A stretch of 64,000 bases of DNA, from contig NZ_ALJC01000131.1 of assembly GCF_000282975.1 (NCBI RefSeq), forward strand, positions 1 through 64,000, given 5' to 3'. The first letter of the stretch is position 1; each line of letters starts with the position of its first letter. Of this stretch, positions 34,666-44,304 are shown piece by piece. The translations under genes were made by a program, and so were the position numbers. This DNA is from Pseudomonas psychrophila HA-4 (GTDB lineage Bacteria > Pseudomonadota > Gammaproteobacteria > Pseudomonadales > Pseudomonadaceae). The notes under the pieces were generated by a model. The model made no database searches and was not told the origin of the DNA. It was given only the letters and a program-made list of their open reading frames with translations.

Positions 34666-36483
34666 TCAGGTTTGCTGTAAATGCCCGTACAATTTTGCAT
34701 AAAGGCCGCCCTCAGCAATTAACTGCTGGTGGTCACCGTCTTCAGCAATGTGCCCACCATCAAACACCAACACCCTGTCCGCCTGTTTTACCGCAGAAAG
34801 TCGGTGAGCGATGATCAAAGTCGTGCGCCCGCTCAAGAATTTTCCTAAAGCGTGATGCAGGTTGTATTCGGTGGCCGCATCAAGGGCGCTGGTGGCCTCA
34901 TCGAGAATCACTATCTTGGGCTCGGCCAGTACCATCCGGGCAATCGCCAAGCGCTGGCGCTGCCCACCCGACAAGCGCACACCTGAACGCCCGACAATGC
35001 TGTCCAAACCGTGGGGCAAGGTCAGAATAGTGCCATCGAGTTGAGCGATTTCCAGTGCACGCCAGCAAGCTTCATCGGTGCGCTCACGCCCCATGGTCAA
35101 GTTGGCCCGCACCGTATCGTTGAACAGCGCAGGATGCTGCAACACCACTGCCACATGCTCGCGAATGGTCTCTAGGCCAATGTCTGGTTGACTGACACCT
35201 GCAAAGGAAATGCTCCCAGACTGCGGCGTATACAACCCGAGCAGCAGTTGCACCAAAGTACTCTTGCCGCCGCCACTGGTGCCGACAATCGCCACTTTCT
35301 CGCCGGGCGCAATGCTCAGGTTGAGCTGATCCAGTACGCGCTCTTCGCCATAACTGAAACTCAGGTCACGAATATCGATACCCACTGTCTCGCGCCCCGC
35401 AAACGGGTTAACGCCGCCCTGGTATTGCGGCTCATCTGCACGCGCCAGCAATTGGTTGATACGCGTCAGCGCCCCGCCTGCCGCATAAAAAGCGTATTGC
35501 AAATTCAACAGTTGTTCGACCGGCCCGATCATGAACCACAGGTAGCTAAACACCGCCAGCATTTGGCCAATCGACAAGTCGGAGAACAGCACAGTCAGCA
35601 TCGCCGCCGCACGGAAAATATCGATACCGAACTGGAACAACAAACCACTGGCGCGGTTAGATGCATCACTTTTCCATTGCGAGGCGACGGCAAAATCCCG
35701 CACTTCACGCGCCCGCTGCTGCAGACGGCCGAGGAAAAACGCCTGACGGTTACCCGCGCGTACTTCTTGAATGGCATCAAGAGTTTCAGTCAGGGCTTGA
35801 GTAAAACGCGCCGTGCTGTCGTTTTCGAGCTTTTTAAGATGCTTGATGCGCTTGCCCAATTGCACCGTGGCGTAAATCACCAGCGGGTTAAACAACAGGA
35901 TCAACAACGCCAACTGCCAGTGCATCCACAGCAAAATCGCCGACGTTCCGATCAAGGTGAGCATTGCCACCAAAAACCGGCTTAACGTCTCGCCAACAAA
36001 CTTGTCGAGGGTGTCGAGGTCGGTGACCAGATGAGTCGTTACGGTGCCGCTGCCAAGGCTTTCATATTCCGCCAGCGAGATACGTTTTAAGCGCTCAATC
36101 AAACGCACGCGAATACGAACCACTATGTCTTTGGCCAGCAGTGAAAACAGCCGTGCCTGCAACACGTTGAACAACAGCGCGCCTGAACGCAGCAGCAACG
36201 TCATCAAGAGCATCAGGCCGATATAGCCCACCGACGTCTGCCACGCAGAAGGCAACGCGTTGTTCATCACTTTCAACGCCGCGTCGCCATGCCCCAGCAA
36301 CACTTCGTCCACCAACAACGGCAATAGCAACGGGATCGGCACGCTGCACAACGTAGCCAACACCGCCACGCCATTGGCAATCCACAACGCTTTTTTATGG
36401 TGCAGGGCCAAGCGCCGTATTTCGGCCCAACTCAGACGATCAGCGGTACGGGAGGTGGACAACGTCGAAGAGGGATCAGACAC
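34666..36483 (-). CDS. MsbA-like ABC exporter (fused permease-ATPase)
   Basis: A 605-residue half-transporter: six membrane helices in residues 25-310, then an ATPase with Walker A GTSGGGKST, signature LSGGQRQRLAIAR, Walker B IVILDEATSALD and the H-loop IAHRLS. It would work as a homodimer exporting a lipid or amphipathic compound; the substrate is unknown. The GTG at 36483 overlaps the end of the DsbA-family gene by 8 bases and gives the expected N-terminus. trhO, dsbA-like and this gene form one coupled minus-strand unit. Confidence 0.9.
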   Translation of the reverse strand: MSDPSSTLSTSRTADRLSWAEIRRLALHHKKALWIANGVAVLATLCSVPIPLLLPLLVDEVLLGHGDAALKVMNNALPSAWQTSVGYIGLMLLMTLLLRSGALLFNVLQARLFSLLAKDIVVRIRVRLIERLKRISLAEYESLGSGTVTTHLVTDLDTLDKFVGETLSRFLVAMLTLIGTSAILLWMHWQLALLILLFNPLVIYATVQLGKRIKHLKKLENDSTARFTQALTETLDAIQEVRAGNRQAFFLGRLQQRAREVRDFAVASQWKSDASNRASGLLFQFGIDIFRAAAMLTVLFSDLSIGQMLAVFSYLWFMIGPVEQLLNLQYAFYAAGGALTRINQLLARADEPQYQGGVNPFAGRETVGIDIRDLSFSYGEERVLDQLNLSIAPGEKVAIVGTSGGGKSTLVQLLLGLYTPQSGSISFAGVSQPDIGLETIREHVAVVLQHPALFNDTVRANLTMGRERTDEACWRALEIAQLDGTILTLPHGLDSIVGRSGVRLSGGQRQRLAIARMVLAEPKIVILDEATSALDAATEYNLHHALGKFLSGRTTLIIAHRLSAVKQADRVLVFDGGHIAEDGDHQQLIAEGGLYAKLYGHLQQT

Positions 36484-37111
36484 TCGCGGCACGTTCAAGC
36501 CAACGACCCAACAGATCAGCCAGCGGTTCAAGCGGCTGATAGCCGTTGGTCAGCAATGCCAATTGACCATTACGCTCGGCCAGCAAGGTGGGGAACCCGG
36601 CAATGCCCAAATCCTGAACCCAGGTGAAGTCTGCAACCGTGGCCGCATGCTGCTCGAGGCTGTCAAACGCAGCGGCGAACTCAATTCGAGGGACACCGGC
36701 CTGCTCGGCAAGCTCGACCAGCAACGCTGTTTGCGTCACGTCCAACCCTTGCACATAAAACGCCTGCTGAATGAGCTTAAGCAACGCCCACGCGCACTCA
36801 GGTTCCAGACTGCGCGCCGCTACCACCGCACGACACGCGGGCTCACAGTCATAGACAAAACCCTCAGGCAACGCACCTTCAAAACGGAACGCTTGCCCAG
36901 TGGCCTCGGCGACCGCCTGCCAATGTTCAAGAATGTAACGTCGAGCGGCAGGCTCCAACGCTGCCCCGCTGCCAGTGCGCAACCCGCCCACTACCAAGTG
37001 CAACTCCACACCTGCGGCGTGCGCCTGCTCAACCAAGGCTTGTGCAATAGGCGCAAAACCCCAACACCATGAGCACATCGGATCCATCACATAGAGCAGG
37101 CGCGCAGACAT
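36476..37111 (-). CDS. DsbA-family thioredoxin-fold protein (FrnE-like)
   Basis: A 211-residue cytoplasmic thioredoxin-fold protein beginning MSARLLYVMDPMCSWCWGF, with a CxxC site (Cys13, Cys16: CSWC) and the cis-Pro region GIAGFPTLL. There is no signal peptide, so it resembles FrnE/2-hydroxychromene-isomerase-type members rather than periplasmic DsbA. The ATG at 37111 lies one base after the trhO stop (TGATATG). Its redox partner is unknown. Confidence 0.88.
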   Translation of the reverse strand: MSARLLYVMDPMCSWCWGFAPIAQALVEQAHAAGVELHLVVGGLRTGSGAALEPAARRYILEHWQAVAEATGQAFRFEGALPEGFVYDCEPACRAVVAARSLEPECAWALLKLIQQAFYVQGLDVTQTALLVELAEQAGVPRIEFAAAFDSLEQHAATVADFTWVQDLGIAGFPTLLAERNGQLALLTNGYQPLEPLADLLGRWLERAASV

Positions 37112-37112
37112 A

Positions 37113-38051
37113 TCAGGCCTCGGCAGGTTTGCGGTAGTTGTGACCAATCGGGTGTGGCTGATTGCGGGCCTTGGCCAGTTCAATCTGCTTTTGACGGTCA
37201 ATCGCGCTGCGACGCGTTTTTTCGCTCAGCTTGTCCCAGCAATGCGGGCAACTGATCCCCGGCTGGTAGTGCTCAGATTCACGGTCGGCAGCGCTGATAG
37301 GGGTACGACAGGCATGGCACTGATCGTACTCGCCCTCGGTCAGGTCGTGACGCACGGTGACACGGTTATCAAACACGAAGCAGTCGCCTTGCCACTTGGT
37401 TTCTTCCTGCGGCACGGCTTCGAGGTACTTCAGAATCCCGCCTTTAAGGTGATAGACCTCGTCAAACCCCTGGCTAAGCATATAGCTCGATGCTTTTTCA
37501 CAACGAATGCCGCCGGTGCAGAACATGGCGACTTTCTTGTGCTTGGCCGGGTCGAAGTTGGCTTTGATGTAGTCAGGAAACTCACGAAAACTGGTGGTTT
37601 TCGGATCGATGGCACCTTCAAACGTGCCAATCGAGACTTCGTAGTCGTTACGGGTGTCAATCAATAACACCTCTGGATCGCTGATCAGCGCATTCCAGTT
37701 CTCGGGGTCGACATAGGTTCCGACTTTTTTGTTCGGGTCCACACCGTCAACGCCAAGTGTCACGATTTCTTTCTTCAGCTTGACCTTGGTCCGATAGAAC
37801 GGCTGATCTTCGCAGTAGGATTCCTTGTGGTCGATATCGACCATGCGCGGATCGTTTCTGAGCCAAGCCATCAGCCCGTCGATCCCTTCGCGGCTGCCGG
37901 AAACGGTGCCGTTAATGCCTTCTTCAGCGATCAGCAAAGTGCCTTTGATACCGTTATCAACCATTGCCTTGAGCAAGGGTTCGCGCAGTTCGACGTAATC
38001 TTCAAGGGTGACGAATTTATACAGTGCAGCTACAACAATTGACGCGCTCAT
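37113..38051 (-). CDS. trhO: tRNA uridine(34) hydroxylase (rhodanese domain)
   Basis: A 312-residue protein that makes 5-hydroxyuridine at the wobble position of tRNA (YceA/TrhO). It has an N-terminal acylphosphatase-like part (LLIAEEGINGTVSGS), a rhodanese domain with LIDTRNDYE and the active-site loop MFCTGGIRCEKAS, and a C-terminal segment with two zinc-knuckle-like cysteine pairs (CHACRTPIS, CPHCWDK). The ATG at 38051 follows GGAGAGAG and gives the family length. Confidence 0.94.
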   Translation of the reverse strand: MSASIVVAALYKFVTLEDYVELREPLLKAMVDNGIKGTLLIAEEGINGTVSGSREGIDGLMAWLRNDPRMVDIDHKESYCEDQPFYRTKVKLKKEIVTLGVDGVDPNKKVGTYVDPENWNALISDPEVLLIDTRNDYEVSIGTFEGAIDPKTTSFREFPDYIKANFDPAKHKKVAMFCTGGIRCEKASSYMLSQGFDEVYHLKGGILKYLEAVPQEETKWQGDCFVFDNRVTVRHDLTEGEYDQCHACRTPISAADRESEHYQPGISCPHCWDKLSEKTRRSAIDRQKQIELAKARNQPHPIGHNYRKPAEA

Positions 38052-38099
38052 CGTGTCTCTCTCCAGGTGGCTACCCTCGCAAAGGGCGAACCGGATACC

Positions 38100-38128
38100 A
38101 AAAAAAACGCGCCGACTAAGCGGCGCGC
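38100..38128 (-). terminator. Terminator between bolA-like gene and trhO
   Basis: On the minus strand CGCGCCG, a short CTTAGT loop and CGGCGCG are followed by eight Ts. This is a strong intrinsic terminator just past the BolA-like stop, so trhO needs its own promoter in the short gap. Confidence 0.88.
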
Positions 38129-38152
38129 TGCGGATTCTAGCAAAAAGCCGTC

Positions 38153-38449
38153 TTAGTGCCCACCGCCGGCACAGGTCGGCGAGGCCGGGGCTGTGCCGAT
38201 TTTCGCCCACTCTTCAGGCGTATACGTGTGCAGCGCCAACGCATGGAACTCAGCCATCAAGTCACCCAGCGTGGCGTAGACCTTTTGGTGGCGCTTGACG
38301 CTATTGAGCCCGGCGAACTGCTCGCTGACCACCACCGCCTTGAAGTGGGTCTGCAACCCGCGACTGTGCATGTGGCTTTCATCCAGCACGTTCAAATGCT
38401 CGGGTTGCAACGCGCTCAGCGTCGTTTCGATACGTTGTTGCATGTTCAT
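38153..38449 (-). CDS. BolA-family protein
   Basis: A 98-residue BolA protein with the family core LNVLDESHMHSRG, HFKAVVVSEQF and VKRHQKVYATLGDLM. BolA proteins pair with monothiol glutaredoxins around a [2Fe-2S] cluster and affect iron handling, morphology and biofilms. The C-terminal tail ends in CAGGGH, adding a possible ligand. It follows the DUF2059 gene by 11 bases on the same strand. Confidence 0.93.
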   Translation of the reverse strand: MNMQQRIETTLSALQPEHLNVLDESHMHSRGLQTHFKAVVVSEQFAGLNSVKRHQKVYATLGDLMAEFHALALHTYTPEEWAKIGTAPASPTCAGGGH

Positions 38450-38460
38450 TCAGGCTCCGC

Positions 38461-38976
38461 TTACTTCTTCTTGGCAGGGGCAGCTTTAGGCTCCAGCTCG
38501 GCAGTCATGTCAGCCAGCAGCTTGTTGACCACAGGCACCGCGCTTTCCAGCTTGGCCTGAGTCATTTGGGCAGATTGCTGAGTCAGCTGAGGCATTTTTT
38601 CCAGGACTTTCTTGCCCAGTGGCGACTGGTAGAACTTCACAAGATCGTTAAGCTCGGATTCGCTGAAGTTGGTGGTGTACAGCTTGATCATGTCTGGCTT
38701 GAGCTTGTCCCAGCCAATGGCTCGATCCAGAGCGGTGTTGGCTTTAGCCTGGTAGGTTTCCAGCAAAGCTTGCTTGGACGCTGGCGCTTTGGTCTGCTCA
38801 AAACGCTGGGCAAACATTTGCTGCACTTGCATGTACACCGGAGTACCCAGCTTGTCGGCGTGTGCCAGTTTGAGGAACGTTTCAGCACTGGCAGCGTGGC
38901 TGGCTGCATCGGCAAAAACCTGGCCGCTGGCGCATACCAGAGCAACTGCAGTACAGATGGCGCGAAGACGGGTCAT
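38461..38976 (-). CDS. DUF2059-family exported protein
   Basis: A 171-residue secreted protein with a clear signal peptide (MTRLRAICTAVALVCASGQVFA). The mature part is helical and holds the DUF2059 core YTTNFSESELNDLVKFYQSP and GKKVLEKMPQL. The tail is Lys/Ala-rich (PKAAPAKKK). The function of this family is unknown. The ATG at 38976 follows AAAGGA; a longer frame upstream is unlikely. It leads the pair with the BolA-like gene. Confidence 0.88.
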   Translation of the reverse strand: MTRLRAICTAVALVCASGQVFADAASHAASAETFLKLAHADKLGTPVYMQVQQMFAQRFEQTKAPASKQALLETYQAKANTALDRAIGWDKLKPDMIKLYTTNFSESELNDLVKFYQSPLGKKVLEKMPQLTQQSAQMTQAKLESAVPVVNKLLADMTAELEPKAAPAKKK

Positions 38977-39169
38977 CGAGTTTCCTTTATCTAGCAAGCG
39001 AGGTCGAACCCCAAGGGCGCCCATTCTGCGCCTAACAAAGAGTGTCACTCAACCCCGAGACTGATAGCGGTTCTCAACAATCCGACAAAAGCCTCTAAAA
39101 CCAAAGTTTGAACCTCTTTTGGTAATCAGCGCCTAAGCTGACTGATCAACCGCTTAGGAGAAAAACCAG

Positions 39170-40561
39170 ATGAGCCGCATCGAGACCGACAGCCTGGGTG
39201 AAGTGAACGTACCGGATGAGGCCTATTGGGGCGCTCAGACTCAGCGCTCGCTGATTAACTTCGCCATCGGCAACGAGAAAATGCCGCTGGCTGTGCTGCA
39301 CGCTCTGGTACTGATCAAAAAGGCGGCGGCGCGGGTCAATGATCGCAACGGTGACTTGCCTGCCGACATTGCACGCCTGATTGAACAAGCGGCAGACGAA
39401 GTGCTCGACGGCGAACATGATGATCAGTTTCCGCTGGCCGTGTGGCAAACCGGCAGCGGCACCCAGAGCAACATGAACGCCAATGAAGTGATCGCCGGTC
39501 GGGCCAACGAGCTCGCAGGCAAAGGCCGCGGAGGCAAGTCGCCGGTACACCCGAACGACCACGTCAACCGCTCGCAAAGCTCCAACGACTGCTTTCCTAC
39601 CGCCATGCACATCGCCGCCGCCAAGGCTATACACCAGCAGTTGTTGCCCGCGATCAGCGAATTGTCCGGCGGGCTTGCCGAATTGTCGGCGCGCTACATG
39701 AATCTGGTTAAAACGGGCCGCACCCACATGATGGATGCAACGCCCATCACCTTCGGCCAAGAGCTTTCGGCCTATATCGCCCAACTTGATTACGCCGAGC
39801 GCGCCATCCGCGCCTCGCTGCCAGCGGTGTACGAGCTCGCTCAGGGCGGGACTGCCGTGGGCACCGGGTTGAATGCCCCGCACGGTTTTGCCGAAGCCAT
39901 TGCCGCAGAACTTGCGGCATTGTCCGGTTTACCATTTGTCACCGCGCCCAATAAGTTTGCCGCGCTGGCCGGGCATGAGCCACTCACCACGTTGTCGGGC
40001 GCCCTGAAAACCCTGGCGGTGTGCCTGATGAAGTTGGCCAACGACTTCCGTTTGCTGGGCTCAGGTCCACGCGCAGGATTGGCAGAAATCAGACTGCCAG
40101 CCAATGAACCGGGCAGTTCGATCATGCCGGGCAAAGTTAACCCGACCCAATGCGAAGCCTTGTCGATGCTGGCCTGTCAGGTTATGGGCAATGACGTTGC
40201 AATCGGTTTCGCGGCCAGTCAGGGACATTTGCAACTCAACGTCTACAAGCCCGTGATCATCCATAACCTGTTGCAGTCGATTCAGTTACTGGCCGATGGC
40301 TGCACCAATTTCAATGAACACTGCGTAACGAGCCTTGAACCGGACGCCGCAAAAATGGCTGAACATCTAGAGCGCGGGCTAATGCTGGTCACAGCCCTCA
40401 ACCCGCATATCGGCTATGACAAGTCCGCACACATCGCCAAAAAGGCCTATGCAGAGGGGTTGACCTTGCGCGAAGCCGCGCTGGAGTTGGGCTATTTGAC
40501 CGATGAAGAGTTCAGCCAGTGGGTACGCCCTGAGAACATGCTGAGCCCGGGCAAGCATTAA
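39170..40561 (+). CDS. fumC: Class II fumarate hydratase
   Basis: A 463-residue oxygen-stable fumarase of the TCA cycle. Key segments are TGSGTQSNMNANEV, HPNDHVNRSQSSND, KTGRTHMMDATPI with the catalytic histidine, and the family signature GSSIMPGKVNPTQCE. The length is normal. It starts 190 bases from the divergent DUF2059 gene. It ends just before a REP-like hairpin that probably stops transcription and protects the mRNA end. Confidence 0.97.
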   Translation: MSRIETDSLGEVNVPDEAYWGAQTQRSLINFAIGNEKMPLAVLHALVLIKKAAARVNDRNGDLPADIARLIEQAADEVLDGEHDDQFPLAVWQTGSGTQSNMNANEVIAGRANELAGKGRGGKSPVHPNDHVNRSQSSNDCFPTAMHIAAAKAIHQQLLPAISELSGGLAELSARYMNLVKTGRTHMMDATPITFGQELSAYIAQLDYAERAIRASLPAVYELAQGGTAVGTGLNAPHGFAEAIAAELAALSGLPFVTAPNKFAALAGHEPLTTLSGALKTLAVCLMKLANDFRLLGSGPRAGLAEIRLPANEPGSSIMPGKVNPTQCEALSMLACQVMGNDVAIGFAASQGHLQLNVYKPVIIHNLLQSIQLLADGCTNFNEHCVTSLEPDAAKMAEHLERGLMLVTALNPHIGYDKSAHIAKKAYAEGLTLREAALELGYLTDEEFSQWVRPENMLSPGKH

Positions 40562-40565
40562 AACC

Positions 40566-40631
40566 GTAGGAGCGAGCTTGCCTCGCGATCTTTTGATGTT
40601 TTAAAAGATCGCGAGCCACGTTGGCTCCTAC
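40566..40631. repeat. REP-type palindromic element
   Basis: GTAGGAGC at one end pairs with GCTCCTAC at the other; the centre is a perfect CTCGCGATCTTTT / AAAAGATCGCGAG palindrome. This is the common GTAGGAGCGAGCTTGC type of Pseudomonas REP. It lies between convergent fumC and pap and probably acts as a bidirectional terminator. A close relative is at 54227-54302. Confidence 0.85.
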
Positions 40632-40659
40632 ATTTACTAAGGTGTGGCGTCGCTCACCC

Positions 40660-42186
40660 TTAGATACGAATCATGGCTTTGCCCTTCTTAGCGTGCTTGT
40701 CGCTCCTCTCAAAGGCTGCTTCCAACGCCTCGTTGATGGTGCGCAACACTTTTACCCGCGCCCAGCGCTTGTCATTGGCCGCGACCAATGTCCAAGGAGA
40801 AATCTCGGTGCTGGTGCGATCAACCATGTCGCACACAGCGGTGCGATACAGGTCCCATTTTTCGCGGTTGCGCCAGTCTTCTTCGGTGATTTTAAAACGC
40901 TTGAACGGAATGGCTTCACGCTCCTGAAAACGCTCCAGCTGGGTTTGTTTATCAATCGCCAACCAGAATTTGACGACGATCACCCCCGCATTCCTCAATT
41001 GCTCTTCAAAATCATTGATCTCGCCGTAAGCCCGCAACCAGTCCGCCTGGCTGCAAAAGTCTTCCACCCGCTCGACCAGCACCCGGCCATACCACGACCG
41101 GTCAAAGATCGTGAACTTGCCACGCGCAGGTATCTGCCGCCAAAAACGCCAGAGGTACGGTTGTGCACGCTCGTCCTGAGAAGGCGCGGCGATCGGCACG
41201 ATGTTGTATTGGCGCGGGTCGAGCGCGGCAGCCACACGACGAATCGCCCCCCCCTTACCTGCTGCATCGTTACCTTCGAATACGGTAATCAGCGCATGCC
41301 GACGCATACGTTTGTCACGCATCAAGCCCGACAAACGCGCCTGTTCGGTAATCAATTGTTCCTGATAGTCGTCCTTCTCCAAGTGCCGGGTCATGTCCAG
41401 ACAATCAAGCAGGCTCAGGCCATCACGGTTTTCAGGCAACGGCGGCACGTTAATTGGACGTACCCGCGTCTTGGGAGCATTTATCGCCGCTTGCAGACCT
41501 TCCAGCAGAATTTTGCCCACGGTCAGACTGCGATAATTCGGGTCGACACCTTCCACGATGTGCCACGGCGCGTAGTCACGGCTGGTACGGCGAATCACAC
41601 GTTCGCCGTAACGCACAAACTTGTCGTAGGTTTGCGACTGCTGCCAGTCCAGAGGGCTGATACGCCAACTGTGCAGCGGGTCGTCTTTAAGCGCGTTGAG
41701 GCGTGCTTTCATTTGTTTTTTAGACAAGTGGAACCACAGTTTGAAAATCACCGCACCTTCATCACACAGCATTCTTTCGAGCCGCTCGGCAGCGGTAATG
41801 GCTTGATCAAGCACCGCGTCCTTGATGACGCCATGCACCCGCCCCTGGAGCATTTGGCTGTACCAATTACCAAAAAACACGCCCATCCGACCTTTGGCCG
41901 GTAAATGACGCCAGTAGCGCCACGCGGGAGGGTGAGCCAGCTCTTCGTCGGTCTGCTGGTCAAAAGTGCGTACTTCAATCAGACGCGGGTCCATCCACTC
42001 ACTTAACAGTTTGACCGTCTCGCCCTTACCCGCGCCTTCGATGCCATTAATCATCACAATGACTGCCGTGCGCTTTTGTTGCTGCAAGTCGTACTGCGCC
42101 TCAAGCAGGGCTTCACGCAAGGCGGGAACTTCTTTGTCGTAAGTTTCTTTATCGATGGAATGACCGATTTCAGCAGATTCAAACAT
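40660..42186 (-). CDS. pap: Polyphosphate:AMP phosphotransferase
   Basis: A 508-residue two-domain PPK2 class II enzyme that makes ADP from AMP using polyphosphate. Each half has its own P-loop: INGIEGAGKGETVKLL and FEGNDAAGKGGAIRR. Each also has a lid and Walker B segment (WRYWRHLPAKGRMGVFFGNWYS and WRFWRQIPARGKFTIFDRSWYG). As in known enzymes only the C-terminal half keeps the full DRSWY motif. The ATG at 42186 follows AGGGAG; the upstream 26 codons are not typical. Confidence 0.94.
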   Translation of the reverse strand: MFESAEIGHSIDKETYDKEVPALREALLEAQYDLQQQKRTAVIVMINGIEGAGKGETVKLLSEWMDPRLIEVRTFDQQTDEELAHPPAWRYWRHLPAKGRMGVFFGNWYSQMLQGRVHGVIKDAVLDQAITAAERLERMLCDEGAVIFKLWFHLSKKQMKARLNALKDDPLHSWRISPLDWQQSQTYDKFVRYGERVIRRTSRDYAPWHIVEGVDPNYRSLTVGKILLEGLQAAINAPKTRVRPINVPPLPENRDGLSLLDCLDMTRHLEKDDYQEQLITEQARLSGLMRDKRMRRHALITVFEGNDAAGKGGAIRRVAAALDPRQYNIVPIAAPSQDERAQPYLWRFWRQIPARGKFTIFDRSWYGRVLVERVEDFCSQADWLRAYGEINDFEEQLRNAGVIVVKFWLAIDKQTQLERFQEREAIPFKRFKITEEDWRNREKWDLYRTAVCDMVDRTSTEISPWTLVAANDKRWARVKVLRTINEALEAAFERSDKHAKKGKAMIRI

Positions 42187-42324
42187 AGGAAGCTCCCTGG
42201 CAAGATGCGACAAGCCTAGCCGATTGCGCTTTGGCTCGTCGGAACAAAGCTCAAAAACTGTCATGAATCAATCGCTCTGTGGCCGATCAGCTAGAATGGC
42301 CGCCTTGCCGTTGCCGAGCTGCAC

Positions 42325-44304
42325 ATGACTACTGAAATGCCCAATGCCCAGATTGACTGGGATGACCAAGGTCGCCCGCACTCGCGGGTGTTTGATGACG
42401 TGTACTTTTCCGACAAGTCGGGTCTCGAAGAAACACGCTATGTCTTTATCGAGCAGAACGCGTTGCGCGAACGTTTTGCCGCCCTGCCCGTTAATGGCCA
42501 ACTGGTCATCGGCGAAACCGGTTTTGGGACCGGGCTGAATTTTTTGTGCGCCTGGCAGTTATTTGAGCAGACGGCTCACCCTGACGCCCGCCTGCACTTC
42601 ATCAGCGTTGAAAAATACCCGCTGACCCGTGACGACTTGCAGCGCGCCCTCGCCCTCTGGCCCGAACTGGCGACGTGGAGCGAGCAACTGCTGGCCGCTT
42701 ATTTCGCCATTCATCCGGGCTTTCAACACGTGAGCTTGGCCAATGGCCGAGTGACCCTCACGTTGTTGATCGGCGACGTGCTGGAGCAATTGCCGCAACT
42801 CGACGCACGTGTCGACGCATGGTTTCTGGACGGGTTCGCGCCAGCCAAAAACCCTGAGATGTGGACACCCCAACTGTTTGCCCAACTGGCGCGCCTTGCC
42901 GCCCCTGGATCAACCATCAGCACCTTTACCAGCACGGGCTGGGTGCGCCGGGCATTGAACGACGCGGGCTTCAAAATGCGTCGAACGCCGGGTATTGGTC
43001 ACAAATGGGAAATTCTGCGTGGCAGCTTTATAGGCCTGCCAGAGCACGTACTCACTCCCACAGAAAGCAAACCCTGGTACGCCCGTCCACCCCAGATAGA
43101 AGGCGAGCGCAGAGCCTTGGTGATTGGTGGCGGATTGTCCGGCTGCGCAAGCGCCAACAGCTTGGCCAAACGCGGTTGGCACGTGTGTTTGCTGGAGCGC
43201 CATGAACGCTTAGCCAAGGAAGCGTCGGGGAACCCGCAAGGCGTGTTGTACATGAAGCTTTCGGCCCACGGCACGACATTGTCGCAACTGATTGTCAGCG
43301 GGTTCGGTTACACCCGTCGTCTGTTGGAGCAACTGCAACGCGGGCGTGACTGGGATGAGTGTGGCGTATTGCAACTAGGGTTCAATGCCAAGGAGGCTGA
43401 GCGTCAGGCGCAATTGGCAGCCGCCTTTCCACCCGCGCTGGTCCATTTGCTCGATCAGCCGCAAGCGCAAGCATTGGCGGGCGTCGAACTGGCACATGGC
43501 GGGTTGTTTTATCCCGAAGGTGGCTGGGTGCATCCCCCAGCGCTGTGCCAGTTCCAGGCCTTGCACCCAAATATTCAGGTGCTAACACACCATGACGTGC
43601 TGCAACTGCAACAGGTTGATGGCCAATGGCAGGCCATTCAGGGCGGGCAGGTCGTGGCAAGTGCGCCCGTGGTGATTCTGGCCGGGGCAGCTGAGGTCAA
43701 ACGCTTCCCGGCGACCAGCGGCTTGCCGCTCAAGCGCATCCGCGGGCAAATCACCCAACTGGTAGAAACCCAAGCCAGCGCCGCGCTAAAAACAGTGGTC
43801 TGCGCCGAAGGCTACATCGCTCCCGGACGACTCGGCGAACACACCTTGGGCGCCAGCTTTGATTTCAATAATGAAGACCTGACCACCACGCCGGCCGGGC
43901 ACCAGGGCAACCTTGACTTGCTGCAAGAAATATCTCCGGCGTTGGCGCAGCAATTAGGTCAAGAGCAACTCGACCCTGAAAGCCTCAGAGGCTGGGCCGC
44001 ATTCCGCTGCACCAGCCCTGATTATTTGCCGATAGTCGGGCCGCTTTCTGACCCCGAAGCGTTCGCACAGGCCTACGCGGTGCTGCGCAAAGACGCCCGC
44101 CAGGTGCCGTCAACCGAGTGCCCGTGGCTGCACGGTTTGTACGTCAACAGTGGCCACGGCTCACGTGGACTGATTACTGCGCCGCTGTCCGGTGAACTGT
44201 TGGCGGCGTGGATCAATAACGATCCCCTGCCCTTGCCGATAGCGGTGGCCCAAGCCTGTCATCCCAATCGCTTTATGCTGCGCACACTGATCAAAGGTCT
44301 GTAG
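42325..44304 (+). CDS. mnmC: Bifunctional tRNA mnm5s2U34 enzyme MnmC
   Basis: A 659-residue enzyme that finishes the mnm5 group on wobble uridine. The N-terminal methyltransferase (1-240) has GETGFGTGLNFL and the DAWFLDGFAPAKNPEMW catalytic region. The C-terminal FAD oxidoreductase (255-659) has VIGGGLSGCASANSLAKRGW and the FAD-closing SGHGSRGL. The start is 138 bases from the divergent pap gene. The last 14 bases overlap the 3' end of the convergent NEL-domain gene. Confidence 0.95.
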   Translation: MTTEMPNAQIDWDDQGRPHSRVFDDVYFSDKSGLEETRYVFIEQNALRERFAALPVNGQLVIGETGFGTGLNFLCAWQLFEQTAHPDARLHFISVEKYPLTRDDLQRALALWPELATWSEQLLAAYFAIHPGFQHVSLANGRVTLTLLIGDVLEQLPQLDARVDAWFLDGFAPAKNPEMWTPQLFAQLARLAAPGSTISTFTSTGWVRRALNDAGFKMRRTPGIGHKWEILRGSFIGLPEHVLTPTESKPWYARPPQIEGERRALVIGGGLSGCASANSLAKRGWHVCLLERHERLAKEASGNPQGVLYMKLSAHGTTLSQLIVSGFGYTRRLLEQLQRGRDWDECGVLQLGFNAKEAERQAQLAAAFPPALVHLLDQPQAQALAGVELAHGGLFYPEGGWVHPPALCQFQALHPNIQVLTHHDVLQLQQVDGQWQAIQGGQVVASAPVVILAGAAEVKRFPATSGLPLKRIRGQITQLVETQASAALKTVVCAEGYIAPGRLGEHTLGASFDFNNEDLTTTPAGHQGNLDLLQEISPALAQQLGQEQLDPESLRGWAAFRCTSPDYLPIVGPLSDPEAFAQAYAVLRKDARQVPSTECPWLHGLYVNSGHGSRGLITAPLSGELLAAWINNDPLPLPIAVAQACHPNRFMLRTLIKGL

